A DNA stretch of 40,386 nt from NCBI GenBank assembly GCA_024762655.1, contig JANTHB010000001.1:84015-124400 (forward strand), read 5' to 3'. The translations under genes and the position numbers were made by a program. Each line of letters begins with the position of its first letter. Within the stretch, counting starts at the first letter, position 1. Below the pieces are notes generated by a model. The model had not been told where the DNA came from. It worked only from the letters and a program-made list of their open reading frames with translations, and did not search any database. Shown in pieces: positions 16,429-25,785 of the stretch. The DNA is from Bacteroidales bacterium. Its GTDB lineage: Bacteria > Bacteroidota > Bacteroidia > Bacteroidales > VadinHA17.

Positions 16429-16935
16429 ATGGATTTGACGATGTTGACAGTTAATTTTTTATTGTTTGTTTCTTTGCTTTTTGCGCCTCCGGCCCATCCT
16501 GTACATGTGGCACTGACGTCTATAGAATACCGGAAAGAGAACCGGGAATTTAATGTGGCTTTTAAAATATTCTGGGATGATCTGGAAAAGGTCATAGCTG
16601 AGAAGTATAATGTGGGCCTAAAATTAGAAAAACCGGACGAGAATCCGGAAGAAAAAAAGTTCCTGGATAAATATATCGGAGAAAATTTCAGGTTTGTGGT
16701 AAACGGAGACCGGGAGATTCGCTTGGTTTATGATCATAAAAAGCTCAGTGAGACGGCTATCTGGTTATATTTTAAAGGGCCCTGGGAAGGGCCGGTACAG
16801 AAAGTATACATTTATAATACGGTGATGATGGATATGTATGGTGACCAGACCGACCTGGTGATTTTCAAGTACGGAACATTCGAAAAAGGAATGTCACTGA
16901 ATACAAAACACTATGAAATTAATCTGAAACTGTAG
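16429..16935 (+). CDS. DUF6702 family secreted protein
   Basis: 168 residues, or 164 if the second ATG at 16441 is used. A hydrophobic N-terminus (LTVNFLLFVSLLFA) is a signal peptide, followed directly by HPVHVALTSIEY, the hallmark start of DUF6702 mature proteins. The body is a compact beta-rich domain (FKIFWDDLEKVIAEKY, WLYFKGPWEGPVQKVYIYNTVM). No catalytic motif is seen. It is divergent from the HupE/UreJ-like gene with almost no intergenic DNA, so promoters must lie within the neighbouring coding sequences. The surface-protein gene begins 33 bases after its stop and may be co-transcribed. Confidence 0.78.
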   Translation: MDLTMLTVNFLLFVSLLFAPPAHPVHVALTSIEYRKENREFNVAFKIFWDDLEKVIAEKYNVGLKLEKPDENPEEKKFLDKYIGENFRFVVNGDREIRLVYDHKKLSETAIWLYFKGPWEGPVQKVYIYNTVMMDMYGDQTDLVIFKYGTFEKGMSLNTKHYEINLKL

Positions 16936-16968
16936 TAAAAAAGTTGTAACTTCGTAAAGAATTTGAAA

Positions 16969-19620
16969 ATGAGGGACATCACTGGGAAAATGAGTGGGAT
17001 AAGATGGTTATTGTTACTGGCAGGGGTGTTGATTGTGTTTCCGGCCCATGCAACGCACAACAGGGCAGGGGAGATTACCTGCAAACAAATCTCGGATTTT
17101 ACCTATGAGGTTACACTTACGACGTTTACCTATACCCTGAGTATGGCCGACCGTCCGCAACTGGAGTTCCAATGGGGGGACAATACCACGTCCATCGTAA
17201 ACCGTGTCGGGAAGGTGGAACTTCCGAATTATTACCGCCGGAATACATACGTTGCCAGGCATACCTACCCGGGACCGGGCGTATACAAAATTGTTGTTCA
17301 GGATCCGAACCGTAATTTCGGGGTAAAGAATATTCCGAATTCCGTCAATGTGATCTTTTCCGTGCAGACCGTGCTAATGATCAATCCGGCGCTGGGTCAC
17401 AACAGCACCCCTGTTTTGTTGAATCCGCCTTTTGATAAGGCTGCTGTGGGGCATATCTTCATACATAATCCTTCCGCCTATGATCCTGACGGTGATAGCT
17501 TGTCCTATAGTCTGACCGTTTGCCGGAAAGAAAACGGGGACCCTATTGAGGGATACACTTTCCCGCCTGCCAGTGATACCCTGTATGTGAATCCGGTGAC
17601 AGGGGATCTGATTTGGGATTCTCCCGTGGACAGTGGGATATATAACCTGGCTATCAATATCAGTGAATGGCGTGACGGGATAAAAATCGGGAACATCGAA
17701 AGGGATATGCAGGTGAACGTTTACACCACCGATAACCATGCCCCGCAAAACCAGCCGGTACCGGATATGTGTGTTATGGCAGGTGATTCGATCCATGTGG
17801 AGGTGACCAGCACGGATGCGGATATGGATTCGGTGTATCAGCAGGCCTTCGGGGGACCTTTTGCCGTGGAGGATCATAAGGCTGTTTTTACCCGCATCGC
17901 TGCCGATACGGGATTTTCCAGGTCTTTGTTTGCATGGCGGACGACCTGCATGCATGTGCGCAAACAGCCTTATCAGGTTGTGGTAAAGTCGTGGGACAAC
18001 AATCCTCAGCTCAGCCTGGTGGACATGACCAACTTTCACATTCGTGTCCTGGGGCCTCCACCGCAACATGTGAGACTGCGTTCATCCAGCAATTTTATCA
18101 GAGTGAGCTGGTCGCCGGGGGTTTGTGATACGGCCGTTGTCGGATACCGGATTTATCGTAAAACAGGATATTCGGGATACACCCCCGACAGTTGTGTGGC
18201 GGGCATCCCCCCCGGGGTAGGCTATACCCTAGTAGGAAAAACCAATGCTCCCACCGATACCTTGTTCATTGATGATAATAACGGACAGGGTCTCCTCCAG
18301 GGAACCGATTATTGCTATATGGTCGTTGGTGTTTATCCCGACAACTCCGAGAGTGTCCCTTCCGAAGAGGTGTGCGGCACGCTTATTCAGGGTACGCCGG
18401 TGCTGCTCCATGTGAGTGTCCTGAAAACGGATCCCGTCGAAGGAAAGATATTTGTTTCCTGGGCCAAACCTACACGTCTCGATACGATCCCGGCCAACGG
18501 ACCTTACGAATATAAGATCTATCGTTCTACGGGAATATGGGGAGAGGATTTTACGGAGATATACTCCTTTACTACTGCCGACCTTAATGATACCACCTTC
18601 GTCGATTCTCTGTTCAATACAAAAGATTTTGCTTATACCTACAAAGTAGAGTTATATAATAATGAGCCGGGCAACCGTTTTCTGATCGGGACCCCTGATG
18701 AGGCCTCCTCAGTCTTTCTCTACCCCGAGCCCAATGACCGGCGCCTCACCCTGCATATACGGAAAAATGTACCGTGGATCAATAAAACCTACGTGGTGTA
18801 CCGTCAGAATAAAAGTACGATGCAATTTGATTCTGTGGGTGTCACCAGTGACAGTCTGTTTACCGATACCGGTCTGATCAACGGGGAAGAATACTGTTAC
18901 CGTGTGATCAGTTACGGGTCTTACAACAAATCCGGGTTGCCGGATCCCATAGTGAACGTGTCTCATGATAACTGTGGTATGCCGGAGGATCTTACCCCTC
19001 CCTGTCCCCCTGACCTTACGGTGGTCTCGTTTTGTGACAGTCTGTACAATCAACTTATGTGGACCAACCCCCAACATACCTGTGGGGATGATGATGTAGC
19101 CTATTACACGGTTTACTACAAATCTACCATAGATGGCGTAATGCAGAAACTTACGGACATTCAGGATCCGGATGACACATCTTATATTCATTATCCTGAA
19201 AGTTCCATGGCGGGATGTTATGCCGTGTCGGCTACTGACAAAGTGGGTAATGTGAGTGATTTGTCTGCTGTCAACTGTGTCGATAATTGTTCCTACTATG
19301 AGATCCCCAATGTCTTTACCCCAAACGGGGATAATATCAACGATGTCCTGCGTGCGAAAACGCACCGCTTTGTGGAAAAGGTAAATATGCGGATATACAA
19401 CAGGTACGGGATGCTGGTTTATCAGACCGAGGATCCCCTGATTAACTGGGATGGTAAATATAAGGGTAAAAATTCCTTGGTGTCCCCCGGTGTGTATTAT
19501 TATCTGTGCGATGTATATGAAAAAAGACTTACCGGTACGGAAGTCAGGAATATTACCGGATTTATTCATGTGATCACGGAAAAAGGAGCGAAGGTTTCTA
19601 CTGAAACAATAGGAAAATGA
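16969..19620 (+). CDS. Type IX-secreted surface protein with fibronectin-like domains and type B sorting domain
   Basis: 883 residues from the ATG at 16969; a TTG at 16963 is less likely. A signal peptide (IRWLLLLAGVLIVFPAHA) is followed by HNRAGEITCKQI, a PKD/Ig-like region (about 40-350), and at least three fibronectin type III-like domains (about 360-770: VRLRSSSNFIRVSW, YRIYRKTG, YEYKIYRSTG, TYVVYRQNK). The last 105 residues, from IPNVFTPNGDNINDVL to the end, are a gliding-motility-associated type B sorting domain, including MRIYNRYGMLVYQT and NWDGKYKG. The protein should be exported by the type IX system and displayed or released. The TPR gene overlaps its stop by 4 bases (ATGA). The secretion machinery itself is not in the window. 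Confidence 0.9.
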   Translation: MRDITGKMSGIRWLLLLAGVLIVFPAHATHNRAGEITCKQISDFTYEVTLTTFTYTLSMADRPQLEFQWGDNTTSIVNRVGKVELPNYYRRNTYVARHTYPGPGVYKIVVQDPNRNFGVKNIPNSVNVIFSVQTVLMINPALGHNSTPVLLNPPFDKAAVGHIFIHNPSAYDPDGDSLSYSLTVCRKENGDPIEGYTFPPASDTLYVNPVTGDLIWDSPVDSGIYNLAINISEWRDGIKIGNIERDMQVNVYTTDNHAPQNQPVPDMCVMAGDSIHVEVTSTDADMDSVYQQAFGGPFAVEDHKAVFTRIAADTGFSRSLFAWRTTCMHVRKQPYQVVVKSWDNNPQLSLVDMTNFHIRVLGPPPQHVRLRSSSNFIRVSWSPGVCDTAVVGYRIYRKTGYSGYTPDSCVAGIPPGVGYTLVGKTNAPTDTLFIDDNNGQGLLQGTDYCYMVVGVYPDNSESVPSEEVCGTLIQGTPVLLHVSVLKTDPVEGKIFVSWAKPTRLDTIPANGPYEYKIYRSTGIWGEDFTEIYSFTTADLNDTTFVDSLFNTKDFAYTYKVELYNNEPGNRFLIGTPDEASSVFLYPEPNDRRLTLHIRKNVPWINKTYVVYRQNKSTMQFDSVGVTSDSLFTDTGLINGEEYCYRVISYGSYNKSGLPDPIVNVSHDNCGMPEDLTPPCPPDLTVVSFCDSLYNQLMWTNPQHTCGDDDVAYYTVYYKSTIDGVMQKLTDIQDPDDTSYIHYPESSMAGCYAVSATDKVGNVSDLSAVNCVDNCSYYEIPNVFTPNGDNINDVLRAKTHRFVEKVNMRIYNRYGMLVYQTEDPLINWDGKYKGKNSLVSPGVYYYLCDVYEKRLTGTEVRNITGFIHVITEKGAKVSTETIGK

Positions 19621-20831
19621 AGAAAATAGGGTTTATAGGGATAGGTATCTGGATGGCCGCGGTAGTGGGGTTGCCGGCAGTGGCACAAACCGGAGATAAT
19701 CTGAACCGGGGGCTGGCCGACCTGAAACAGAAAAAATACCGGCAGGCAGAGACATTGTTTGCCGGCATGATCCGGCAGCAACCGGATAATCTGGAGATTC
19801 TTATGTTGCGGGGTGAGGCTTTGTTTTTGCAAAAAGATTATGATAAAGCCCTGATGGACTTTTACCGGGTGGAACAGAAAAAACCCGGGATGGCTTCTCT
19901 GTGGATCGCACGGACGTATTCGCAGACAGGGGATACCGAAAAAGCAATCCGGGCACTTGAAGAGCATCTGAAGTCATCTTTCCGACGGCCGGAGAGCGAG
20001 ATTAAACTGGATACCCTCCTGCGGCCGTTGGAAAACACCTCCCCCTGGAGGGCTCTTTGGAAAAAGGAATGGTACGGTTATCTTGAGAAAGGGATGGCGG
20101 AGGCCCGCTTTGAAATAAAAGGGAACCATCCCGAAACAGCCCTGGACGGGCTGTCCCGTTTGCTGGATCAATATCCGGATAAAGCAGCGCTGTGGGCTCT
20201 GAGAGGCAGAGCCTGCCTTCTCACTGGAGATCTGAGGAGAGCAGAACAGGATATCAACCGGGCGCTGGCTCTGCAGCTGGAAGATACCGTCGCCCTTTAT
20301 TCTGCTGCGCAACTCGCCCTGAAAAAAGGAAAGTATACAGAGAGTGCCGGATATCTTTTGAAACTTTACCGGAAAGTGCCTGCACGGTTTTCCCTGTTGT
20401 TGAAGAGCTCGGATCGCCAGGCACTGGCTGGAAATTATACGGAGGCGATGACTCCGTTGTTGGAGTATATGAGATACTTTCCGGAGGATCTGAAAGCGGT
20501 GTTCCGGGCAGGGGAACTGGCCGGTAAGACAGGAGATTACAGAAATGCCCTGAAGTATCTCTCTGTGGTGGTTGAGAAAGACCCTTCCACCCCGGTACAT
20601 TTTGTAGCCCGTGCCGATATGTATGTTAAAGTGCATACGTATCGCTATGCGGTGGATGACTATGCCATGGCCCTGGACCTGGATCCTACCAACGGGGATA
20701 TTTATTTTAGGAGGGCGCAGGCTTATCTGAAGATGGGGGATACAAAGAATGCATGTTTTGACCTGCGACAGGCACTGCACTACGGCAGGAAAGAGGCCGT
20801 ACCTTATCTCCAGAAATATTGCGGATATTGA
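19617..20831 (+). CDS. Secreted tetratricopeptide-repeat protein
   Basis: 404 residues. The signal peptide (FIGIGIWMAAVVGLPAVAQ) is cleaved near residue 24. The rest is helical TPR sequence: NRGLADLKQKKYRQAETLFAGM... style repeats are visible as KYRQAETLFA, DYDKALMDFYRV, DTEKAIRALEEHL, DLRRAEQDINRAL, DYRNALKYLSVVV and RYAVDDYAMALDLDP, giving about nine or ten units. The final unit (GDIYFRRAQAYLKMGDTKNA) is the best match to consensus. It is a periplasmic or outer-membrane-associated scaffold by inference. The ATGA overlap with the surface-protein gene suggests translational coupling and a shared task. Its stop abuts the stop of the convergent histidine kinase gene with no spacer. Confidence 0.85.
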   Translation: MKKIGFIGIGIWMAAVVGLPAVAQTGDNLNRGLADLKQKKYRQAETLFAGMIRQQPDNLEILMLRGEALFLQKDYDKALMDFYRVEQKKPGMASLWIARTYSQTGDTEKAIRALEEHLKSSFRRPESEIKLDTLLRPLENTSPWRALWKKEWYGYLEKGMAEARFEIKGNHPETALDGLSRLLDQYPDKAALWALRGRACLLTGDLRRAEQDINRALALQLEDTVALYSAAQLALKKGKYTESAGYLLKLYRKVPARFSLLLKSSDRQALAGNYTEAMTPLLEYMRYFPEDLKAVFRAGELAGKTGDYRNALKYLSVVVEKDPSTPVHFVARADMYVKVHTYRYAVDDYAMALDLDPTNGDIYFRRAQAYLKMGDTKNACFDLRQALHYGRKEAVPYLQKYCGY

Positions 20832-23800
20832 TTACTTCTTCTTATTTACCGTAAGGTCATAGATCATCTTTTGCAGCTCCTCGGGCTTGAAGGGCTTCAT
20901 CAGCACGTTGTTCATACCGTATTCATATACCTGTGAACGTACATCCAGCAAAGCGGAAGCGGTCAGGGCAACAATAGGTATCTGACTTTTCTTTTTATCC
21001 TGGAGTTGTCGTATGAGACGGGTTGCTTTGTAGCCGTCCATTACCGGCATCTGCAGATCCATCAGCAGGATGTCGTAATCCTCCTGCATGACTTTATCCA
21101 CCGCTTCCTGCCCGTCTTCCGCTTCGTCAACGATGATTCCCCATTCTTTCATGTTCTGCTTGACTACTACCCGGTTCAGCATGTTGTCTTCTGCAATGAG
21201 GGCTTTTTTTCCTGCCAGTAATGCGGGGTTAAAATCGGTTTCTTTTTTCTGGACATCCAAAGGAAGCGCTTTTTTGAGCGTAAGGGCAAAGGAGAAGGTT
21301 GTTCCTTTGCCGATGGTGCTTTTTACATTTATGTCAGAGTGGAGCAGCCTGGCAATTTTCTGGCTGATGGCTAGTCCCAGACCCGTACCCCCGAACTGAC
21401 GGGTAGTGGATTTTTCGGCCTGTGAGAAACTCTCGAAGATAGAACGGAGTTTATTGTGGGGAATCCCGATGCCCGTATCGCTGACCGAATATTCCAGAAC
21501 GACCTTTTCCTTATCTTCCCGGAGGGTTTTGATACGGACTGTTACCCCTCCTTCCTGAGTGAATTTAATAGCATTTCCGATCAGATTGGTAAGGACCTGG
21601 TTGATCCGGGTGGGGTCCCCGATAAGTGTATCAGGAATATTGGGGTCCACCTCAAGCTTCAGGGAAAGTCCTTTTTCTTTGGCGCTGAAAGTGTAGGTTT
21701 GCACCAGCGCTTCAATTTGATCTCTCGGGTTAAACTCAATACGCTCAGTAACCATTTTCCCTGCTTCCAGTTTGCTGAAATCCAGGATATCGTTTATCAG
21801 GCGGAGCAGATTCTCTCCTGAGACCTTCAGTGCTTTGATATATTCTACCTGGGCATCCGTGGGATCCGTTTTGGAGAGCAGTCTGGACATGCCGATGATG
21901 GCATTCAGGGGTGTCCGTATCTCATGGCTCATGGTAGAGAGAAACTGTTCCTTGAAGCGGGCATTTTCTTCTGCCTTTTCTTTGGCGATGCGCAACATCT
22001 CATTGGCCCGGATATGGTTAATAGCCAGTGCGATCTGGTTGGAAATGATCTTCAGGATATTCAGATCCTGCATGGTCAGGGCCTTTTCATCCTCATAATC
22101 CTGTATGCTGATGATCCCTATGGTATTCCCGCCCACGCTCAGCGGAACCCCCAGCCACACTTTCGAGGCGGTTCCGATCATCTCAATTTCTCCCTGTTTC
22201 TCCAGCTCTTTCATGTCTTTGGCCCTGAGCAGGAGGGACGTTCCTTTGCGGATAACAAAGCCGGAGAGGGTCCCGTCGGCAGAGACATCTCTGAATGTTT
22301 CTTTTCCGTCTTTTTCGTCAACATGATAGGGGAAGTGAAGTGTATTCTTTTCCTTATCATACATGGCTACAAAAACATTCCTGGCATTCACGATTTTTTC
22401 CAGTTCGCTTTTTATGACCAGGAAAAAATCATCCAGAGAGGCAGTAGCCAGGGCAGCTGTGGAGATATTCAGGATTACTTCGGTAACTTTTTCGTTTCTT
22501 TTCTGCTCTGAGATGTCCCTGTATATGGTATAAGATCCGATTAGGCGGCCTTCAAAGATAATGGGAGAAGAAAGCAGGGAAACATGTACAGGGGACCCGT
22601 CCTTGCGATACCGGATGGTGTCTTTTATGATCTTATTACCTCTGGAGACGGTATCCCTTATATCAAGCGCTTCTTTCAGGGTCTGGTCATCCTTTCCTGA
22701 GATAAGTTCATCGATGACCATCCCTTGTATTTCTTTTGCTTCAAAGCCGAACAGGTGGGTAAACTCATTATTAATACTCAGCACAGTACCGTCTTTATAG
22801 GTCTGGACAATGGCTTCGGGGGCCAGTTGGATCAGTTGTTCCAGATAGCTTTTATCCCTTTTCAGGTGTTCTTCGATGATTTTCTGATTGGTCAGATCTG
22901 TCAGAATGCCGCGTATTCCCTGAAGTTTCCCATTTTTGATGATCGGACTTACCTTGAAAGAGACCGGGAAAAGGGAGCCGTCTTTACGTAAAGCCTTAAA
23001 TTCTTCGGGGCGCTTGGGGTATTCTCCCCGCAGCTGGCGGAGAATCTCACGGCGTGCCCTGAGCCTGTCTTCGGGAGCGATCATCTCCCACAACCGCACT
23101 TTGCGTAAGGACTCTTTTTGAGGATATCTGAAAGTTTTCAATGCCATTTTATTGACATAAGTAAAATGGGCCTCTGCATCGGATTCAAAAACAACTTCAG
23201 GTAACAAGTCCGCCATTTCCCGGAATTTATTCTCATTTTCCCGGAGCTTTTCTTCATATTGTTTTTCCTGGGTACGATCCTCATACGTTACCAGGACCTC
23301 CTCTTCCGACAGTTTGTAAACATAATTTTCTCTCCAGCCTGTGATCCGGTTATCCTGATAGAAGGTAACAGGGTGTTTTTGGGGGCGACCGGTACGATAT
23401 ACTTCCCTGAGAACCTCCAGCAGACCAAACTCTTCCACGCCGGGAAAGACTTCCAGGATCTCTTTGCCAAGAACATTTTCTTTTTTGATCTTTTCCGTTT
23501 TTTCAGCTGCTTTGTTGAAATCGGTGAATACAAACTTTTCCCCTTGATCTAACACCTGATAAATGACCACACACGTGTTGATATGTCTGACAATATTCCG
23601 GTAACGGTTATAGAGGGCGTCGTGAGAACCGGTCAGGGTTACTTCTTTGGTGATATCTCTGATCTGTATCAAAGACAAGTCGTTTGCCGCTTCGACCGGG
23701 ATGTAGGAAAGGAGAACCGTAAGTTCTTTTTTGTTTTGAGATAAAAGAGGTCCCCGGGCATTTAGAAATTCTGTATTATCCCGTATCTTATCCTTAATTT

Positions 23801-24032
23801 CTTTTATTTCAAACAGTTTATTGAAAACCGGGATATCGAATAACCGATGGTTTACCAGGTCTTTGCGTTTGTATCCGGTAAGCTTAAGAAATGATTTGTT
23901 TACATCTGCTACCACGCCGGTAGAAGGGGTATACAAAAGATTGCTGCAGGGACTGTGGTGGAAAGTATACAGGACAATATCCGTTCCCGGAGTATTTTCT
24001 TTCATATTATGATTTGAAGATACAGTCATCAT
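20832..24032 (-). CDS. Soluble multi-PAS/GAF hybrid sensor histidine kinase with receiver domain
   Basis: 1066 residues, no membrane span. Domains by reading: PAS at about 16-130, 140-255, 262-385 and 390-510, GAF at about 515-675, then HisKA with MSHEIRTPLN and phospho-acceptor His703. The ATPase domain has an N box around 811-823, DTGIGIP at 852-858 and GGTGLGLAIS at 881-890. The receiver domain carries Glu948/Asp949, phospho-acceptor Asp992 (LLMDLQMPVMDG) and Lys1046. No HPt or output domain follows, so phosphate must go to another protein. It senses a cytoplasmic cue. Starts at residue 1, 2 or 10 are possible. It is the third gene after nth and selD but has its own -7-like box. Confidence 0.92.
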   Translation of the reverse strand: MMTVSSNHNMKENTPGTDIVLYTFHHSPCSNLLYTPSTGVVADVNKSFLKLTGYKRKDLVNHRLFDIPVFNKLFEIKEIKDKIRDNTEFLNARGPLLSQNKKELTVLLSYIPVEAANDLSLIQIRDITKEVTLTGSHDALYNRYRNIVRHINTCVVIYQVLDQGEKFVFTDFNKAAEKTEKIKKENVLGKEILEVFPGVEEFGLLEVLREVYRTGRPQKHPVTFYQDNRITGWRENYVYKLSEEEVLVTYEDRTQEKQYEEKLRENENKFREMADLLPEVVFESDAEAHFTYVNKMALKTFRYPQKESLRKVRLWEMIAPEDRLRARREILRQLRGEYPKRPEEFKALRKDGSLFPVSFKVSPIIKNGKLQGIRGILTDLTNQKIIEEHLKRDKSYLEQLIQLAPEAIVQTYKDGTVLSINNEFTHLFGFEAKEIQGMVIDELISGKDDQTLKEALDIRDTVSRGNKIIKDTIRYRKDGSPVHVSLLSSPIIFEGRLIGSYTIYRDISEQKRNEKVTEVILNISTAALATASLDDFFLVIKSELEKIVNARNVFVAMYDKEKNTLHFPYHVDEKDGKETFRDVSADGTLSGFVIRKGTSLLLRAKDMKELEKQGEIEMIGTASKVWLGVPLSVGGNTIGIISIQDYEDEKALTMQDLNILKIISNQIALAINHIRANEMLRIAKEKAEENARFKEQFLSTMSHEIRTPLNAIIGMSRLLSKTDPTDAQVEYIKALKVSGENLLRLINDILDFSKLEAGKMVTERIEFNPRDQIEALVQTYTFSAKEKGLSLKLEVDPNIPDTLIGDPTRINQVLTNLIGNAIKFTQEGGVTVRIKTLREDKEKVVLEYSVSDTGIGIPHNKLRSIFESFSQAEKSTTRQFGGTGLGLAISQKIARLLHSDINVKSTIGKGTTFSFALTLKKALPLDVQKKETDFNPALLAGKKALIAEDNMLNRVVVKQNMKEWGIIVDEAEDGQEAVDKVMQEDYDILLMDLQMPVMDGYKATRLIRQLQDKKKSQIPIVALTASALLDVRSQVYEYGMNNVLMKPFKPEELQKMIYDLTVNKKK

Positions 24033-24062
24033 CTGCTATTGGGGATACATCCCATAAGAATA

Positions 24063-24070
24063 CAAATATA
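24063..24070 (-). promoter_or_regulatory. Candidate -7 box TATATTTG for the histidine kinase
   Basis: Read on the minus strand it matches TAnnTTTG and lies about 30 bases before the kinase start, in the 48-base gap after selD. The -33 region has no exact TTTG. The same octamer is used by the strong promoter at 35181-35211. Confidence 0.4.
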
Positions 24071-24080
24071 ATTTATTTTT

Positions 24081-25145
24081 TTATCTAACACGGATTTTTC
24101 CTGTTCCTGTTTGGGTAAATTCTCCGATTATGTGTGCATTTATATTCTTTTTGACAAGGTCGTTGAGCAGGGGATGTGCCTGTTTACCGGGGATGGCAAT
24201 CAGCAACCCGCCGGACGTCTGCGCGTCATTGAGAATCAGTTTTTGATAAAAAGCAATGTTTTCGGCGTAATCGACAAAAGGGGAGGTGTATTCGTAGTTG
24301 TTTTTTGTTCCTGCCGGGATCACATTTTCCATGGCCAGTTTTTCCGTGTGGGGCAGCAGTGGTATCTTTTCATATCTGACGGTGGCGTCTGTTTTGCTGG
24401 CACGGGTCATTTCACTGAGATGACCCAGTAAACCGAACCCGGTGACATCCGTACAACTGCTGACCGGGTACGCAAGCATGACCTCCGAAGTTTGTTTGTT
24501 AAGTGTGGCCATTTGCCGGATGACCTGATCCATGACGCTGTCCGGAGTGAGTTGTTTTTTTATACCCGAAGTAAGGATGCCTGTGCCAAGGGGTTTGGTC
24601 AGGATAAGTAAGTCTCCGGGTTTGGCGTTGCCGTTGGTAAGGATTCTGTCCGGACGGATCCTGCCGGTGATTACCAGCCCGTATTTCGGGTCTTCATCAT
24701 CGATGGTATGACCTCCGAGGATGGGGATACCGGCCTCTTCACATTTTTGTTGTGCACCTGCGAGGATCTCTTTCAGTACCTCCATAGGCAGCGTTTTGGA
24801 GGGAAACCCCACAATATTAAGAGCAAACAGCGCCCTGGCGCCCATGGCGTAGATGTCACTGAGGGCGTTGGCGGCAGCAATGGCTCCAAACCAATACGGA
24901 TCATCCACCACCGGTGTAAAAAAATCCACGGTTTCTACCAGTGCGGTTTCATGGTCGATTTTATATACGGCTGCATCATCGTGGTTGTCAGGTCCCACCA
25001 GTACATGATCATTGTGGAGAACCGGGATTTGTACCAGTACTTTTTCCAAATCCTGCGGACGCAGCTTGCAGGCACATCCCCCTCCCGTAGTAAACTGTGT
25101 CAGACGGATTGCTGTGGAAGAGTTTTTTGGGTTTGTTTTATTCAT
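24081..25145 (-). CDS. selD: Selenide, water dikinase
   Basis: 354 residues. The N-terminal active-site loop TTGGGCACKLRP carries Cys24 (equivalent to catalytic Cys17 of the E. coli enzyme), Cys26 and Lys27, so this is the cysteine form rather than the selenocysteine form. Also typical are GPDNHDDAAVYK, VDFFTPVVDDPYWFG, ALSDIYAMGA, GGHTIDDEDPKYG and SCTDVTGFGLLGHL. The enzyme makes selenophosphate from selenide and ATP, for selenocysteine tRNA, 2-selenouridine tRNA or selenium-dependent hydroxylases. None of the user pathways is encoded in this window. Its start overlaps the 3' end of nth by 8 bases, so translation is probably coupled. Confidence 0.95.
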   Translation of the reverse strand: MNKTNPKNSSTAIRLTQFTTGGGCACKLRPQDLEKVLVQIPVLHNDHVLVGPDNHDDAAVYKIDHETALVETVDFFTPVVDDPYWFGAIAAANALSDIYAMGARALFALNIVGFPSKTLPMEVLKEILAGAQQKCEEAGIPILGGHTIDDEDPKYGLVITGRIRPDRILTNGNAKPGDLLILTKPLGTGILTSGIKKQLTPDSVMDQVIRQMATLNKQTSEVMLAYPVSSCTDVTGFGLLGHLSEMTRASKTDATVRYEKIPLLPHTEKLAMENVIPAGTKNNYEYTSPFVDYAENIAFYQKLILNDAQTSGGLLIAIPGKQAHPLLNDLVKKNINAHIIGEFTQTGTGKIRVR

Positions 25146-25785
25146 TTTTATGATTTTTAATATAGTATTTACAAAATTCTCTTAGCCCGCATTCTTCGCA
25201 TCTGGGTTTGCGTGCCAGGCAGACGTATCTTCCGTGAAGGATCAGCCAGTGGTGAGCCAAAGGGATCAGATCATCCGGGATATATTGGACCAGTTGTCGT
25301 TCTGCTTCCTCCGGTGTTTTGGCGTTGCGGGTGAGTCCCAGGCGGGCGGATACACGGAAGACATGGGTGTCTACAGCCATGGCCGGCTTATTGAAAATAA
25401 CCGAAGCTATGACATTGGCGGTTTTCCGTCCTACCCCGGGCAGCTTTTGGAGATCATCTACCGAACCGGGCACTTTGCCTCCGAAGTGCTCGACGAGCCC
25501 CTGCGCCATACCCTTCAGATAACGGGCTTTGCTGTTAGGATAAGAACAGCTTTTGATATACTCCAGGATCTCTTCCTGTGTGGCCTGTGCCATTTTTTCC
25601 GGGGTCGGATATCTTTGCAGTAGTGCGGGAGTAAGCAGGTTAACACGTTTGTCGGTGCACTGTGCCGAAAGAATTACGGCCACCAGCAGATGAAACGGTT
25701 CGTCGTAATGTAGTTCGGTGGTAGCCACAGGACGATGCTCCTGAAACCAGGCAATGATCTTCTCAAATCTCTCTGTACGGGTCAT
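25138..25785 (-). CDS. nth: Endonuclease III (DNA glycosylase/AP lyase)
   Basis: 215 residues from the ATG at 25785 (MTRTERF). A TTG at 25803 would add six residues but overlaps a -7-like sequence. The helix-hairpin-helix LPGVGRKTAN (115-124) contains catalytic Lys121, and Asp139 lies in AVDTHV. The C-terminal iron-sulfur loop has Cys189-x6-Cys196-x2-Cys199-x5-Cys205, exactly the family spacing. It removes oxidised pyrimidines and nicks abasic sites in base excision repair. Length and all key residues are intact. It is the first gene of the minus-strand nth-selD group; the link to selenium metabolism is likely only positional. Confidence 0.96.
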   Translation of the reverse strand: MTRTERFEKIIAWFQEHRPVATTELHYDEPFHLLVAVILSAQCTDKRVNLLTPALLQRYPTPEKMAQATQEEILEYIKSCSYPNSKARYLKGMAQGLVEHFGGKVPGSVDDLQKLPGVGRKTANVIASVIFNKPAMAVDTHVFRVSARLGLTRNAKTPEEAERQLVQYIPDDLIPLAHHWLILHGRYVCLARKPRCEECGLREFCKYYIKNHKNE

